Assembly (NCBI GenBank): GCA_964351995.1 | Contig: CAYGQE010000012.1 | Coordinates: forward strand, 54,296 to 118,295 | Source: SZUA-35 sp964351995 | Lineage (GTDB): Bacteria; Actinomycetota; Acidimicrobiia; Acidimicrobiales; SZUA-35 | Reading direction: 5' to 3' | DNA length: 64,000 nt | Shown here: piece after piece, positions 8,843 through 16,120 of the stretch | How positions within the stretch are numbered: the stretch's first letter is position 1 | Layout: every line of letters begins with the position of its first letter | Translations under genes and position numbers: made by a program | The notes under the pieces: model-generated | The model's database searches: none | Told to the model about the DNA's origin: nothing | Seen by the model: the letters and a program-made list of their open reading frames with translations, nothing else

Positions 8843-9803
8843 GACATCGCCGGACGACCGAGCGGCGGACAAACGATCCCTCCTCGAGCGGGCCGGGGCC
8901 ACAGGTGGTGTCACCGATGCACGCAGCGCGATTCCCGCTGCTCTCCTCGGCCTCATGAACGAGCATTCGATGCGATCGTCGTATGTCACGATCGGCCGAC
9001 AACGCATCCGAGTCATGGTCGAGAACGCCGGAGCGGGCAATCCCCTCCTCCTCATCAACGGCATTGGTGCAACGGGCGACTTGTTCGAGCCGCTGCGTGA
9101 ACACCTCGGCGATCGGGAGACCATTGCGTTCGACGCTCCTGGCGTCGGCGGCAGCCCGGCCGCTGTGTACCCGCCGACGATGCGCAGTATCGCCCGACTG
9201 GTCGCCGGGCTCATCCACGAGCTCGGCCACGACACGGTCGACGTGCTCGGGCTGTCGTGGGGCGGTGCCCTGGCCCAGGAGTTGGCTCGCCGACACCCTG
9301 ACCGAGTTGGCCGCTTGATCTTGGCCGCAACCATGTCGGGCTGGACATCGATGCCCGGCCGGCCGGCCGCGGTGTCGATCTTGATGTCACCGGCTCGCTA
9401 CTACTCGACCGACTACCTACGTCGAGTCGCCCCAACGCTCTACGGCGGCATCATCGCCGAGCGGCCCGGCCTGCTGGCCGAACACGCTCGGCTTCGAGAA
9501 GCCCGCCCGCCAACCACTGTTGGCTACCTGTGGCAACTCAGCGCGTTGCGGCGATGGACGAGCCTGCCGTGGCTCCACCGGCTGCGACAGCGCACACTCG
9601 TGCTGGCGGGCGACGACGACCCCATCATTCCGCTGATCAACGCAAAGGTGATTGCTGGCCGCATCACCGACGGCCGCCTGCGCATCGTCGAAGGCGGGGG
9701 CCATCTGTTCCTGTTCACCAGGGCGGAGGAGATGGCCGAGATCATCAAGGACTTCTTGGCCGTCGGCGTCGACGAAGCCAGACGCCATCTCGCTCAGTCC
9801 TGA
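8829..9803 (+). CDS. phaZ: Intracellular PHA depolymerase (PhaZ-like alpha/beta hydrolase)
   Basis: 324-aa serine hydrolase matching Pseudomonas mcl-PHA depolymerase along its length. Shared stretches are LLLINGIGATGDLF, FDAPGVGGS, the lipase box LSWGGALAQE (Ser143), LILAATMSGWTSMPG, APTLYGG, TLVLAGDDDPIIPLIN (Asp) and GGGHLFLFTRAEE (His). It has a ~40-residue N-terminal extension compared with the Pseudomonas enzyme, so a later start (for example MNEHSM) is possible. No signal peptide is seen, consistent with action on intracellular granules. It is coupled to phaC by a 14-nt overlap, so synthesis and mobilisation are co-expressed. The stop codon lies inside the first unit of a 14-bp tandem repeat. 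Confidence 0.9.
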   Translation: MSSAETSPDDRAADKRSLLERAGATGGVTDARSAIPAALLGLMNEHSMRSSYVTIGRQRIRVMVENAGAGNPLLLINGIGATGDLFEPLREHLGDRETIAFDAPGVGGSPAAVYPPTMRSIARLVAGLIHELGHDTVDVLGLSWGGALAQELARRHPDRVGRLILAATMSGWTSMPGRPAAVSILMSPARYYSTDYLRRVAPTLYGGIIAERPGLLAEHARLREARPPTTVGYLWQLSALRRWTSLPWLHRLRQRTLVLAGDDDPIIPLINAKVIAGRITDGRLRIVEGGGHLFLFTRAEEMAEIIKDFLAVGVDEARRHLAQS

Positions 9804-10006
9804 TCAACGCGTCCTGATCAACGCGTCCTGATCAACGCGTCCTGATCAACGNNNNNNNNNNNNNNNNNNNNNNNNNNNNNNNNNNNNNNNNNNNNNNNNN
9901 NNNNNNNNNNNNNNNNNNNNNNNNNNNNNNNNNNNNNNNNNNNNNNNNNNNGTCCTGATCAACGCGTCCTGATCAACGCGTCCTGATCAACGCGTCCTGA
10001 TCAACG
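9797..10006. repeat. 14-bp tandem repeat array interrupted by a 100-N assembly gap
   Basis: Unit GTCCTGATCAACGC repeats without mismatch. Four units (the last 13 nt) cover 9797-9851 and four cover 9952-10006, with Ns at 9852-9951. Each unit contains overlapping palindromes TGATCA and ACGCGT. The flank is exactly 55 nt on both sides and identical, the signature of an assembler k-mer limit, so the true copy number is unknown. The first unit supplies the phaZ stop codon. There are no spacers, so it is not a CRISPR. The stretch 9804-10110 holds no gene that I can see. Confidence 0.95.
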
Positions 10007-10024
10007 GTCACCAGCCTGGCCCAA

Positions 10025-10046
10025 AGCGGACACCACGACGTCCGCT
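10025..10046 (+). terminator. Hairpin downstream of phaCZ and the repeat array
   Basis: AGCGGAC (10025-10031) and GTCCGCT (10040-10046) form a perfect 7-bp stem with an 8-nt loop. It is not followed by a T-run. Its position after phaZ makes it the best candidate for the end of the phaCZ transcript. Confidence 0.4.
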
Positions 10047-10110
10047 GCCTGACCTCGACAGCGCGCCCCACCGGGCGCATGCTCATTCCTGTCCGCTGAT
10101 CGTCAGCAGG

Positions 10111-10692
10111 ATGCTCGAACGAGCAGGAGTCATGACAACACCTTCGATGAGCATGGGCTGGCAGCGGCGCCGCTCGAACGCAACCGGTGCGCCCACGCCG
10201 ATCGAGCGGCTCGCCACACTCGCAGCACTGGCAACGTTGACGGCAACTGTCGTGCTGATCATCGCTGATTCCCTGGCAACAGCACCTGAACCCACCGCAA
10301 CTCCGACGGCGCAGGTCACCGAGGCCATCGATGCCGGCGCCGCACTCATTCCGGAGACCGCCGTTCCGGCAGCGACGCCAAGCTTCGTCGAATCTGCTTC
10401 ACCGGCCGGCGGCACGATTGGCATCGAGACGCCCCGGCCCCTGGATGGATTCGATGTGATCACTGGCGAAGCCGGACTCTTCGTCGTCGCAGGCGACAGT
10501 TCGGTCAACGTCCGAGCGATGCCCGGCGTGGACTCAGATGCTGTTGGTCAGATCGCTCCGGGCGACAGCACGCTGACGTTTGCAACGGGCGCGACAGCGA
10601 CTGACGGAACCGAGACCTGGATGCAGGTCGAGTACGCCGGTGTGTCTGGTTGGGTTCGTTCAGATCTCATGAACCCAACCGACGCAAACTGA
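10111..10692 (+). CDS. Membrane-anchored SH3b-domain protein
   Basis: 193 aa if started at 10111 (ATG codons at 10132 and 10147 are alternatives, and no start has ideal ribosome-binding spacing). It has one N-terminal transmembrane helix (LATLAALATLTATVVLIIADSLA), a Thr/Pro/Ala-rich linker of ~70 residues, then a C-terminal bacterial SH3 domain of ~60 residues (LFVVAGDSSVNVRAMPGVDS, VGQIAPGD, WMQVEYAGVSGWVRSDLM). The topology predicts an SH3b domain outside the membrane, where such domains usually bind peptidoglycan or other wall polymers. The exact role is unknown. It is convergent with the small gene at 10699. Confidence 0.8.
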   Translation: MLERAGVMTTPSMSMGWQRRRSNATGAPTPIERLATLAALATLTATVVLIIADSLATAPEPTATPTAQVTEAIDAGAALIPETAVPAATPSFVESASPAGGTIGIETPRPLDGFDVITGEAGLFVVAGDSSVNVRAMPGVDSDAVGQIAPGDSTLTFATGATATDGTETWMQVEYAGVSGWVRSDLMNPTDAN

Positions 10693-10698
10693 CGCGGC

Positions 10699-10920
10699 TC
10701 AGGCGGGAGGCTGCATTCCGTCAGCCGCATCGTCGACGTCGTCCTCGATGTTCATGTCACCACCGAGCTTTTCGGCGACGGTCTCGTCGACCTTGTCGAG
10801 CTGCTCGGTGTACTTGCCGCCAGTCTTGTCATCGATCATGTCGGTCGCCTTGTCGACGCCGTCGACGATCTTCTTCGGGTCTTTCGAGATCATGGCCTTG
10901 GCTTTGTCAAGGAATGACAT
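10699..10920 (-). CDS. MT0933/Rv0909-like small antitoxin-family protein (copy 1)
   Basis: 73-aa acidic, helical protein: MSFLDKAKAMISKDPKKIVD followed by GVDKATDMIDDKTGGKYTEQ. The DKTGGKY core and the repeated short amphipathic helices match the MT0933-like antitoxin family of actinobacteria, whose mycobacterial member Rv0909 pairs with the SRPBCC-type toxin Rv0910. No SRPBCC toxin gene is adjacent here. A perfect AGGAG lies 7 nt before the ATG. The family is also widespread as orphans, so a toxin-antitoxin role is uncertain. A second copy sits at 24608-24901. Confidence 0.75.
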   Translation of the reverse strand: MSFLDKAKAMISKDPKKIVDGVDKATDMIDDKTGGKYTEQLDKVDETVAEKLGGDMNIEDDVDDAADGMQPPA

Positions 10921-11084
10921 GGTGCGCTCCTGGGTAGTTGTGGACCGAAGCCTATGGCTCGACCTTGGTTCCCGTTCGGGCTTCGGGCGCGCTGGCTTGT
11001 CTCCGGCAGTGTTCGACGGAAAGGTTTCGCAGACCGAATCATTTTCGCAACTGGCAGTTCACATATTGAGGGCACGCTGAAGCC

Positions 11085-11702
11085 ATGCCTGATGCACAGG
11101 GTCCGTTCACGGGCCGCCTTGGTTTCGGCCACTCCCCCGCCCTGGTGGTGATCGACATGGTCACCGCCTACACCGACCCCGGGTGCGCGCTCTACGCCGG
11201 AGAACAAATGCCCGACGTGGTCGCTTCGATCGTTCGCTTGGTCGACGGCGCTCGATCCGCAGACATTCCCATCGTCTACACCGGCGTCGCACTTCACGAC
11301 CACGGGCTCGATGGCGGCATCTTCTTCCGCAAGGTGCCTTCGTTGACCATCTTCCAGGGCGACAACGAGTTCGCTCGATTCGTTCCCGAACTCGAACCGG
11401 CGGAGGACGAGACCGTGATCATGAAGCAATACCCCAGCGCCTTCTGCGCCACGCCGCTGTCCCCGATGCTGCGGGCTGCCGGTGTCGACAGTGTGATCAT
11501 GTGTGGCGTCTCGACCAGCGGGTGCGTCCGGGCATCGGCGACCGATGCGATGCAGAATGGCTTCATTCCGCTCGTCGTTCGCGAAGCTGTTGGCGACCGT
11601 CATCCCGGCCCACATGAAGCAAACCTCTTCGACATCGACGCCAAGATCGGTGATGTCGTGTCCGAGAGCGAGACCCTCGCCCACCTAGGAGCCATGCCAT
11701 GA
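11085..11702 (+). CDS. N-carbamoylsarcosine amidase-like isochorismatase-family hydrolase
   Basis: 205-aa cysteine hydrolase that should cleave an N-carbamoyl (ureido) group to amine, CO2 and NH3. The isochorismatase-fold triad is visible: Asp24 (LVVIDMVTAY), Lys114 (VIMKQYPSAF) and Cys147 (GVSTSGCVRASATDA). The TSGCVRA block and the tail PHEANLFDIDAKIGDV are typical of the N-carbamoylsarcosine amidase subgroup. E. coli RutB (ureidoacrylate hydrolase) belongs to the same superfamily but has a different active-site block. It opens a forward operon with a nitrilase-superfamily enzyme (4-nt ATGA overlap) and an MFS transporter. The true substrate is unknown. Confidence 0.83.
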   Translation: MPDAQGPFTGRLGFGHSPALVVIDMVTAYTDPGCALYAGEQMPDVVASIVRLVDGARSADIPIVYTGVALHDHGLDGGIFFRKVPSLTIFQGDNEFARFVPELEPAEDETVIMKQYPSAFCATPLSPMLRAAGVDSVIMCGVSTSGCVRASATDAMQNGFIPLVVREAVGDRHPGPHEANLFDIDAKIGDVVSESETLAHLGAMP

Positions 11703-12577
11703 ACAACCTGCGCGTTGCCGTTGTACAGAGTGGAAGCTGCGGCCAGGACAAGGAGGCCAACGTCGACCGACTGGTCAGCCTGATCGATGAAGCGGCGGCT
11801 CCGGGCGTTGATCTGCTCGTGCTGCCGGAGCTGTCAACCACGCCGTACATGGCGGCGAGTCGCGACGCCCAGTGGTACCGCTGGGCCGAAACAATTCCCG
11901 GACCGACCACCGACCGATTCGCCGAGGCCGCTGTTCGCAACAACACCGCCATCATTGCTGGCATGTACGAACGCACGCCCGCGGGCGTGCTCTACAACTC
12001 CGCTGTCGTGATCGAACGAGATGGTTCCATCGTCCCCGGGGTCCGCCCCGATAGCTCCACGATTCCCGCCTACCGCAAGACCTTCGTGCCGTCGGTTGTC
12101 ACCTCTGACATCGACGTCGACGAGAAGTTCTACTTCGCACCCGGGCAGGGCCCCTGCATCTTCGACGTTGCCGGCGTGAAACTCGGCATCGTCATTTGCT
12201 ACGACCGTTCGTTCCCCGAGCTCTGGCAGTCGTTGGTCCGCCTGGGTGCCGAAGTGATCGTGCCCGTGGTGTCATCACTCGGCTGGCGTGAACAGCGCTT
12301 CGTCGACGAACTCTCGATCCGCGCCTTCGAAACGCAGACCTGGGTCGTGGCATCGAATCGAGGCGGTGAAGAGACCCATGCAGGCATGACCAACAGCTTC
12401 TTCGGCTCATCGTGCATCATCGACCCCACTGGCACCGTGGTGACCAAAGCACCGGCTCACGCGCAGCCAGAGCTCATTCACGCCACGATCGACATCGATG
12501 AAGTCGCCACACAACGGGCCTACTTCCCGCTGTCACGCGACAAGCGATGGGACCTGTTCGAGGGACTTCCCACGTGA
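11699..12577 (+). CDS. Carbon-nitrogen hydrolase (nitrilase superfamily, carbamoyl-amidase like)
   Basis: 292-aa enzyme of the CN-hydrolase fold, which hydrolyses amides or N-carbamoyl compounds. The catalytic triad is Glu44 (LVLPELSTTPY), Lys127 (AYRKTFVPS) and Cys167 (LGIVICYDRSFPELW). The subgroup resembles N-carbamoylputrescine, N-carbamoyl-D-amino acid and beta-ureidopropionase enzymes. The last of these is the final step of reductive pyrimidine breakdown, but family level does not fix the substrate. The start overlaps the preceding hydrolase by 4 nt. Pairing two different carbamoyl-cleaving folds in one operon suggests sequential deamidation of a ureide. Confidence 0.87.
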   Translation: MNNLRVAVVQSGSCGQDKEANVDRLVSLIDEAAAPGVDLLVLPELSTTPYMAASRDAQWYRWAETIPGPTTDRFAEAAVRNNTAIIAGMYERTPAGVLYNSAVVIERDGSIVPGVRPDSSTIPAYRKTFVPSVVTSDIDVDEKFYFAPGQGPCIFDVAGVKLGIVICYDRSFPELWQSLVRLGAEVIVPVVSSLGWREQRFVDELSIRAFETQTWVVASNRGGEETHAGMTNSFFGSSCIIDPTGTVVTKAPAHAQPELIHATIDIDEVATQRAYFPLSRDKRWDLFEGLPT

Positions 12578-12597
12578 TCGACGTCGACAAGTAGTCG

Positions 12598-13806
12598 ATG
12601 GGCCAATCCACTCGAGGACCTTCGGCCAGGCGTGTTCTGGTCTCGGTCTGCGCTGTCACCACGGCTGGTGTCTTGCCCGTGTTCCTCCTCGGCGGTCTTG
12701 CCGTCCAGATCCGAGATGATCTCGACCTCTCGAAATCTGCACAGGGTCAAGCGATCTTCGGCTTCTTCATCATCTCCGCCATCACCTCGGCATGGTCGGG
12801 GAGGCTCACCGAACGGCTCGGCTCGGCGGTCGTGATGCGAACAGCTGCACTCGCTGGGGCGATCTCATCTCTGGGCGTTGGCACAGCACAGAGCCTTCCG
12901 TTGCTGACCTGCGCCCTTGCAGTCGGCGGGCTGGCCAATGCGCTGGCCCAACCAGCAGCGAATGCCCTGGTGGTGCGGTCCATTGCTCCCCACCGTCAAG
13001 GTCTGGCGCTGGGAGTCAAACAGTCAGCGATCCCCATGGCCACACTGCTCGCTGGCTTGGCAGTGCCCACCGTCGCCCTGACCGTTGGCTGGCGTTGGTC
13101 CTTCATCGTGGCGACGGTCCTCTCGGTGATCGCAGCATTCACCGTGCCGGCCGCACCGACATCGTCGCGGGCTGCGCCCGTTCGCAGCCGAGTCGAGATG
13201 CGAGCCGCCCGTCAACAAGGCGACTTCGAGATGACGCCCTTGATCGTTTTGGGGGTCGGTGTGTGCCTCGGTTCTGCGATGGCGAACGCGCTCGGAGCCT
13301 TTGTCACCTCCTCCGCAGTCGAAGCAGGTATCGACGCCGGTGCCGCCGGACTCTTGTTGGCCCTCGGCAGCGCACTCGGCCTGACCCTGCGCATCACCTC
13401 GGGGTGGATGGCCGATCGACGAAGCGAGCACCTTCCGACCGTGGCGGTGATGTTGGTCGGAGGAGGAGTCGGACTCGCTGGGCTCTCCACGGGCGAACCC
13501 GTCATCATCGTCGCCGGAACGTTGCTCGCATTCGGATCCGGCTGGAGTTGGCCCGGCGTCTTCAACCTCGCCGTCGTGACCAACTACGCCGACCAACCAG
13601 CCCGCGCCACTGGGCTCACGCAGACGGGCGCCTATCTCGGCGGAGCGATCGGCCCTCTGATCATGGGGCTTCTCGTCGACAGCTACAGCTACCGAGCGGC
13701 CTGGCTTGCGTTCATGCTGGTCGCCTGCACCTCAGCCGCAGTGATGATGATCGGTCGCCGCCTCCTCACTCCCTCAGTGTCGCAAGCTCTCAGTTCACCA
13801 GTATGA
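12598..13806 (+). CDS. MFS transporter
   Basis: 402-aa major facilitator with about 12 hydrophobic segments. The MFS loop 2-3 motif A-like region is SAWSGRLTERLGSAVVMR, and the equivalent half-way loop is ITSGWMADRRSEHLP. It begins 20 nt after the CN-hydrolase stop in the same direction, so it probably moves the substrate or product of the two upstream hydrolases. Its last 17 bp overlap the 3' end of the convergent TetR gene. Direction of transport and substrate are not deducible. Confidence 0.88.
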   Translation: MGQSTRGPSARRVLVSVCAVTTAGVLPVFLLGGLAVQIRDDLDLSKSAQGQAIFGFFIISAITSAWSGRLTERLGSAVVMRTAALAGAISSLGVGTAQSLPLLTCALAVGGLANALAQPAANALVVRSIAPHRQGLALGVKQSAIPMATLLAGLAVPTVALTVGWRWSFIVATVLSVIAAFTVPAAPTSSRAAPVRSRVEMRAARQQGDFEMTPLIVLGVGVCLGSAMANALGAFVTSSAVEAGIDAGAAGLLLALGSALGLTLRITSGWMADRRSEHLPTVAVMLVGGGVGLAGLSTGEPVIIVAGTLLAFGSGWSWPGVFNLAVVTNYADQPARATGLTQTGAYLGGAIGPLIMGLLVDSYSYRAAWLAFMLVACTSAAVMMIGRRLLTPSVSQALSSPV

Positions 13807-14404
13807 GAGCGAGTAAGGCCTCGGCGTGTCGCTCAGCGGCCCCGCGGTCGACGCTCTGCCCAGTCACCAAGAGTCGGTAGTACGCAGGAGCAGCGAGGAG
13901 ATCCAGGATCTGAGCGACTTCCAGACCTGCCCGAATGACGCCTTCATCGATCCCCCTGACGATCACCTCGGCAACCTTCGCTTGGCGGCTGCTCCAGAGA
14001 CCATCGATCGCCAAAGCCAACTCGGGATCGGCCACTTTTTCAGCCAACAGGCCCGGGAGCGCACGAGCGATCGCCGTGCCATTCAGCGATTCGTACTGAC
14101 CGAGGATGATCGCTCGGAGGTCAGCGACAACGTCACCAGACTCAGGAATCGGGATCTGTTCGGACCTGATGAACTCGAGCACCCCGACCACCAAGGTCGC
14201 CTTGGCTGGGTAGCGCCGGTAGATCGTCGTCTTCGACACGCCCGACCGTTCGGCCACATCATCAACTCGAAGCCCGTGGTAGCCGCCCTCGGCGAGCAGC
14301 TCGATGACGGCAAGACGGATCGCAGCATCGGCCTTGGTCGAGCGCGGCCGACCTCGACCGCGTGCTCCCGGCACAGTCGGCGTTGTCGTCTTCGATGCAG
14401 TCAC
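13790..14404 (-). CDS. TetR-family regulator closing the rutA operon
   Basis: 204 aa. The N-terminal HTH is RLAVIELLAEGGYHGLRVDDVAERSGVSKTTIYRRYPAKATLV, and a TetR_C-type ligand domain follows. It lies 22 nt after the amidase stop, co-directional with the whole rutA-ABC-amidase operon, so it is likely co-transcribed as an autoregulating local repressor. It also converges by 17 bp with the MFS gene, placing it between the two ureide-hydrolase operons. The inducer may be a pyrimidine or ureide; this is inference from context. Confidence 0.88.
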   Translation of the reverse strand: MTASKTTTPTVPGARGRGRPRSTKADAAIRLAVIELLAEGGYHGLRVDDVAERSGVSKTTIYRRYPAKATLVVGVLEFIRSEQIPIPESGDVVADLRAIILGQYESLNGTAIARALPGLLAEKVADPELALAIDGLWSSRQAKVAEVIVRGIDEGVIRAGLEVAQILDLLAAPAYYRLLVTGQSVDRGAAERHAEALLALILVN

Positions 14405-14426
14405 GACGTCCGACGCTACAGCGACC

Positions 14427-15878
14427 TCACGATGCGCCCAAGAGTTGCTCTCGGCCGGGCACGCGCTGAGCAGGCTGCTTTGGTTGCTTCAAGTGGTGTT
14501 GGCTGATCGCCTGGAAGACCGCCCCGATGGCCAAGATCCCGGCCTCGTCGAACGGCCGGCCAATCAACTGCATGGCCGTCGGCATCTGTCGACGGTCGAG
14601 ACCTGTGGGCAGCATCAATGCTGGCAAACCAGTGAAGTTTCCGAACATCGTGGCTCTCGAGTGCACCTGCTGCATCGGCAACATCTCGCCGTTGATGTCC
14701 ACACAGAGCTGGTCGAGTCGCGGCGCCGTTCCCGGCGCACCAATGGTGCAGAGCGCGTCGACGTGGCCGAACGCAGCGAGCGCCTCGTCGAGCACGAGGG
14801 CGCGGAGACGCATGGCTCGCAAATAGTCGACAGCGAGCTGGAAGCGACCCTGCAACATGCGCTCGACGAATCCGGGGTCGAGGTCCCCCAGCCGATCGAG
14901 ATGCCCTTCGTGAAGCGAGGCTGCTTCGGCGAAAAGAATTTCCCAGCCGGGGGTGAAGGCGAGGTGGGCAGATGGGAGTTCGAGGATCTCGACCGTGGCA
15001 CCCGCCCGCTCCAGGTCGTCCAAACCTCGAAGCCACGCTTCTTCGACGTCGCGGTCACAAATGTCGGTGAACCAACCCCGCACCGCCCCGATCTTCACGC
15101 CAGAGAGATCTTCCGGTGCCGGGCCGCCCAACGTCGGATCGATCGGTGCGTTCGATGCCGTTGGATCCTTGCCGTCGGCACCGGCCATCGCTGCGAGCAT
15201 CAAGCCGCAGTCCCGCGCCGACCTGGCCATCGGTCCGATGTGATCGAGTGTCCACGAAAGCGGAAGGGCCCCCGTTCGTGGCACTCGCCCGTGTGTCGCC
15301 TTCAATCCCGTGGTCCCACACCAAGCCGACGGAATGCGAATCGACCCTCCGGTGTCGGTCCCGATGGCCAACGGGAGCAGCCGTCGTGCGAGTGCTGCCC
15401 CTGACCCTGTCGACGAGCCCCCAGTCCAGCACTCGGAGTTCCATGGGTTTCCGACCGCGCCGAACGTGGCATTCGCAGGCTGTCCGGCCGCGAACTCACT
15501 CGTCGCAAGCTTCGCAACCATGATTGCGCCGGCGGCACGAAGCCCGGCGACGCATGAAGCATCGACTCGCGGCACATCAGAACCCAGCACCGATGTTCCC
15601 CCCGTCGTTGGAAGCTGGGCGGTCGAGACGATGTCCTTGACGCCGAAGGGCACACCTTCCAAGGGGCGAGCCGTCCCGTTCGCAAAGCGCCGTTGCGATT
15701 CAGCGGCAGCGGTGGCGGAATAGGCGCGACTCGTCACGCTGAGCACGACGCCGTGCTCAGCGCCGTCGTCGACCAGCCCGTCGAGGCAGTCGTCGATCGT
15801 CTCAACGACATCGAGCGACCCGTTTGCGTAGGCATCGACCAGCTCATGGGCCATCATCGCCATTGGCTGCTCGCTCAT
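14427..15878 (-). CDS. Amidase-signature hydrolase (AtzE/GatA-like)
   Basis: 483-aa amidase-signature enzyme with the Ser-cisSer-Lys machinery. Lys81 is in PFGVKDIVSTAQ, the Gly/Ser motif is CWTGGSSTGSGAALA, and the nucleophile loop is IGTDTGGSIRIPSAWCG followed by GLKATHGRVP. The family hydrolyses amides, including 1-carboxybiuret/biuret-type and allophanate-like compounds. Its ATG overlaps the stop of a small upstream gene by 4 nt (ATGA), like AtzG-AtzE or GatC-GatA pairs. In this operon it probably acts on the ring-opened product of the RutA-like oxygenase or another linear ureide. The exact substrate is unknown. Confidence 0.88.
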   Translation of the reverse strand: MSEQPMAMMAHELVDAYANGSLDVVETIDDCLDGLVDDGAEHGVVLSVTSRAYSATAAAESQRRFANGTARPLEGVPFGVKDIVSTAQLPTTGGTSVLGSDVPRVDASCVAGLRAAGAIMVAKLATSEFAAGQPANATFGAVGNPWNSECWTGGSSTGSGAALARRLLPLAIGTDTGGSIRIPSAWCGTTGLKATHGRVPRTGALPLSWTLDHIGPMARSARDCGLMLAAMAGADGKDPTASNAPIDPTLGGPAPEDLSGVKIGAVRGWFTDICDRDVEEAWLRGLDDLERAGATVEILELPSAHLAFTPGWEILFAEAASLHEGHLDRLGDLDPGFVERMLQGRFQLAVDYLRAMRLRALVLDEALAAFGHVDALCTIGAPGTAPRLDQLCVDINGEMLPMQQVHSRATMFGNFTGLPALMLPTGLDRRQMPTAMQLIGRPFDEAGILAIGAVFQAISQHHLKQPKQPAQRVPGREQLLGAS

Positions 15879-16120
15879 GTCGAGGCCCCTTTGGTTTGGT
15901 TGGACGAGATTCCGGCGAGCAACGATGCGTGGTGCATTGGCTCGATTGCATCGATGAGCCGGAGCGGCACAGATCGCATCGCAGCAAGACCATCAGCTGT
16001 TTGCATGCGAGCCGAGATGGCGGCGACGGCCGACTCGTTGGTGATGGGACGGCCGCCCAAGGCTGCGAGTGAAGCGAGCGGGAATTCGGTTGCGTCTGTG
16101 ACCACCTCGGGTTCGGTCAT
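15875..16120 (-). CDS. Small AtzG/GatC-like putative amidase partner
   Basis: 81-aa protein beginning MTEPEVVTDATEFPLASLAA. The start ATG overlaps the stop of the upstream ABC ATPase by 4 nt and its own stop overlaps the amidase start by 4 nt, so both boundaries are well fixed. Its helical pattern, with MQTADGLAAMRSVPL followed by an acidic IEPMHHASLL tail, resembles AtzG, the ~70-residue GatC-like partner that stabilises AtzE. I recognise the pattern and position, not strong sequence identity. An upstream in-frame extension inside the ATPase gene is rejected. Confidence 0.6.
   Translation of the reverse strand: MTEPEVVTDATEFPLASLAALGGRPITNESAVAAISARMQTADGLAAMRSVPLRLIDAIEPMHHASLLAGISSNQTKGAST

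Noticed and set aside
9797..10006. Possible CRISPR array
   Set aside because: Units are directly contiguous with no spacers and no cas genes lie nearby.
11085..11702. Assignment of the isochorismatase-family gene as RutB
   Set aside because: Its active-site block TSGCVRA and C-terminal PHEANLFDIDAK fit N-carbamoylsarcosine amidases better than RutB, and it is not in the rutA operon.
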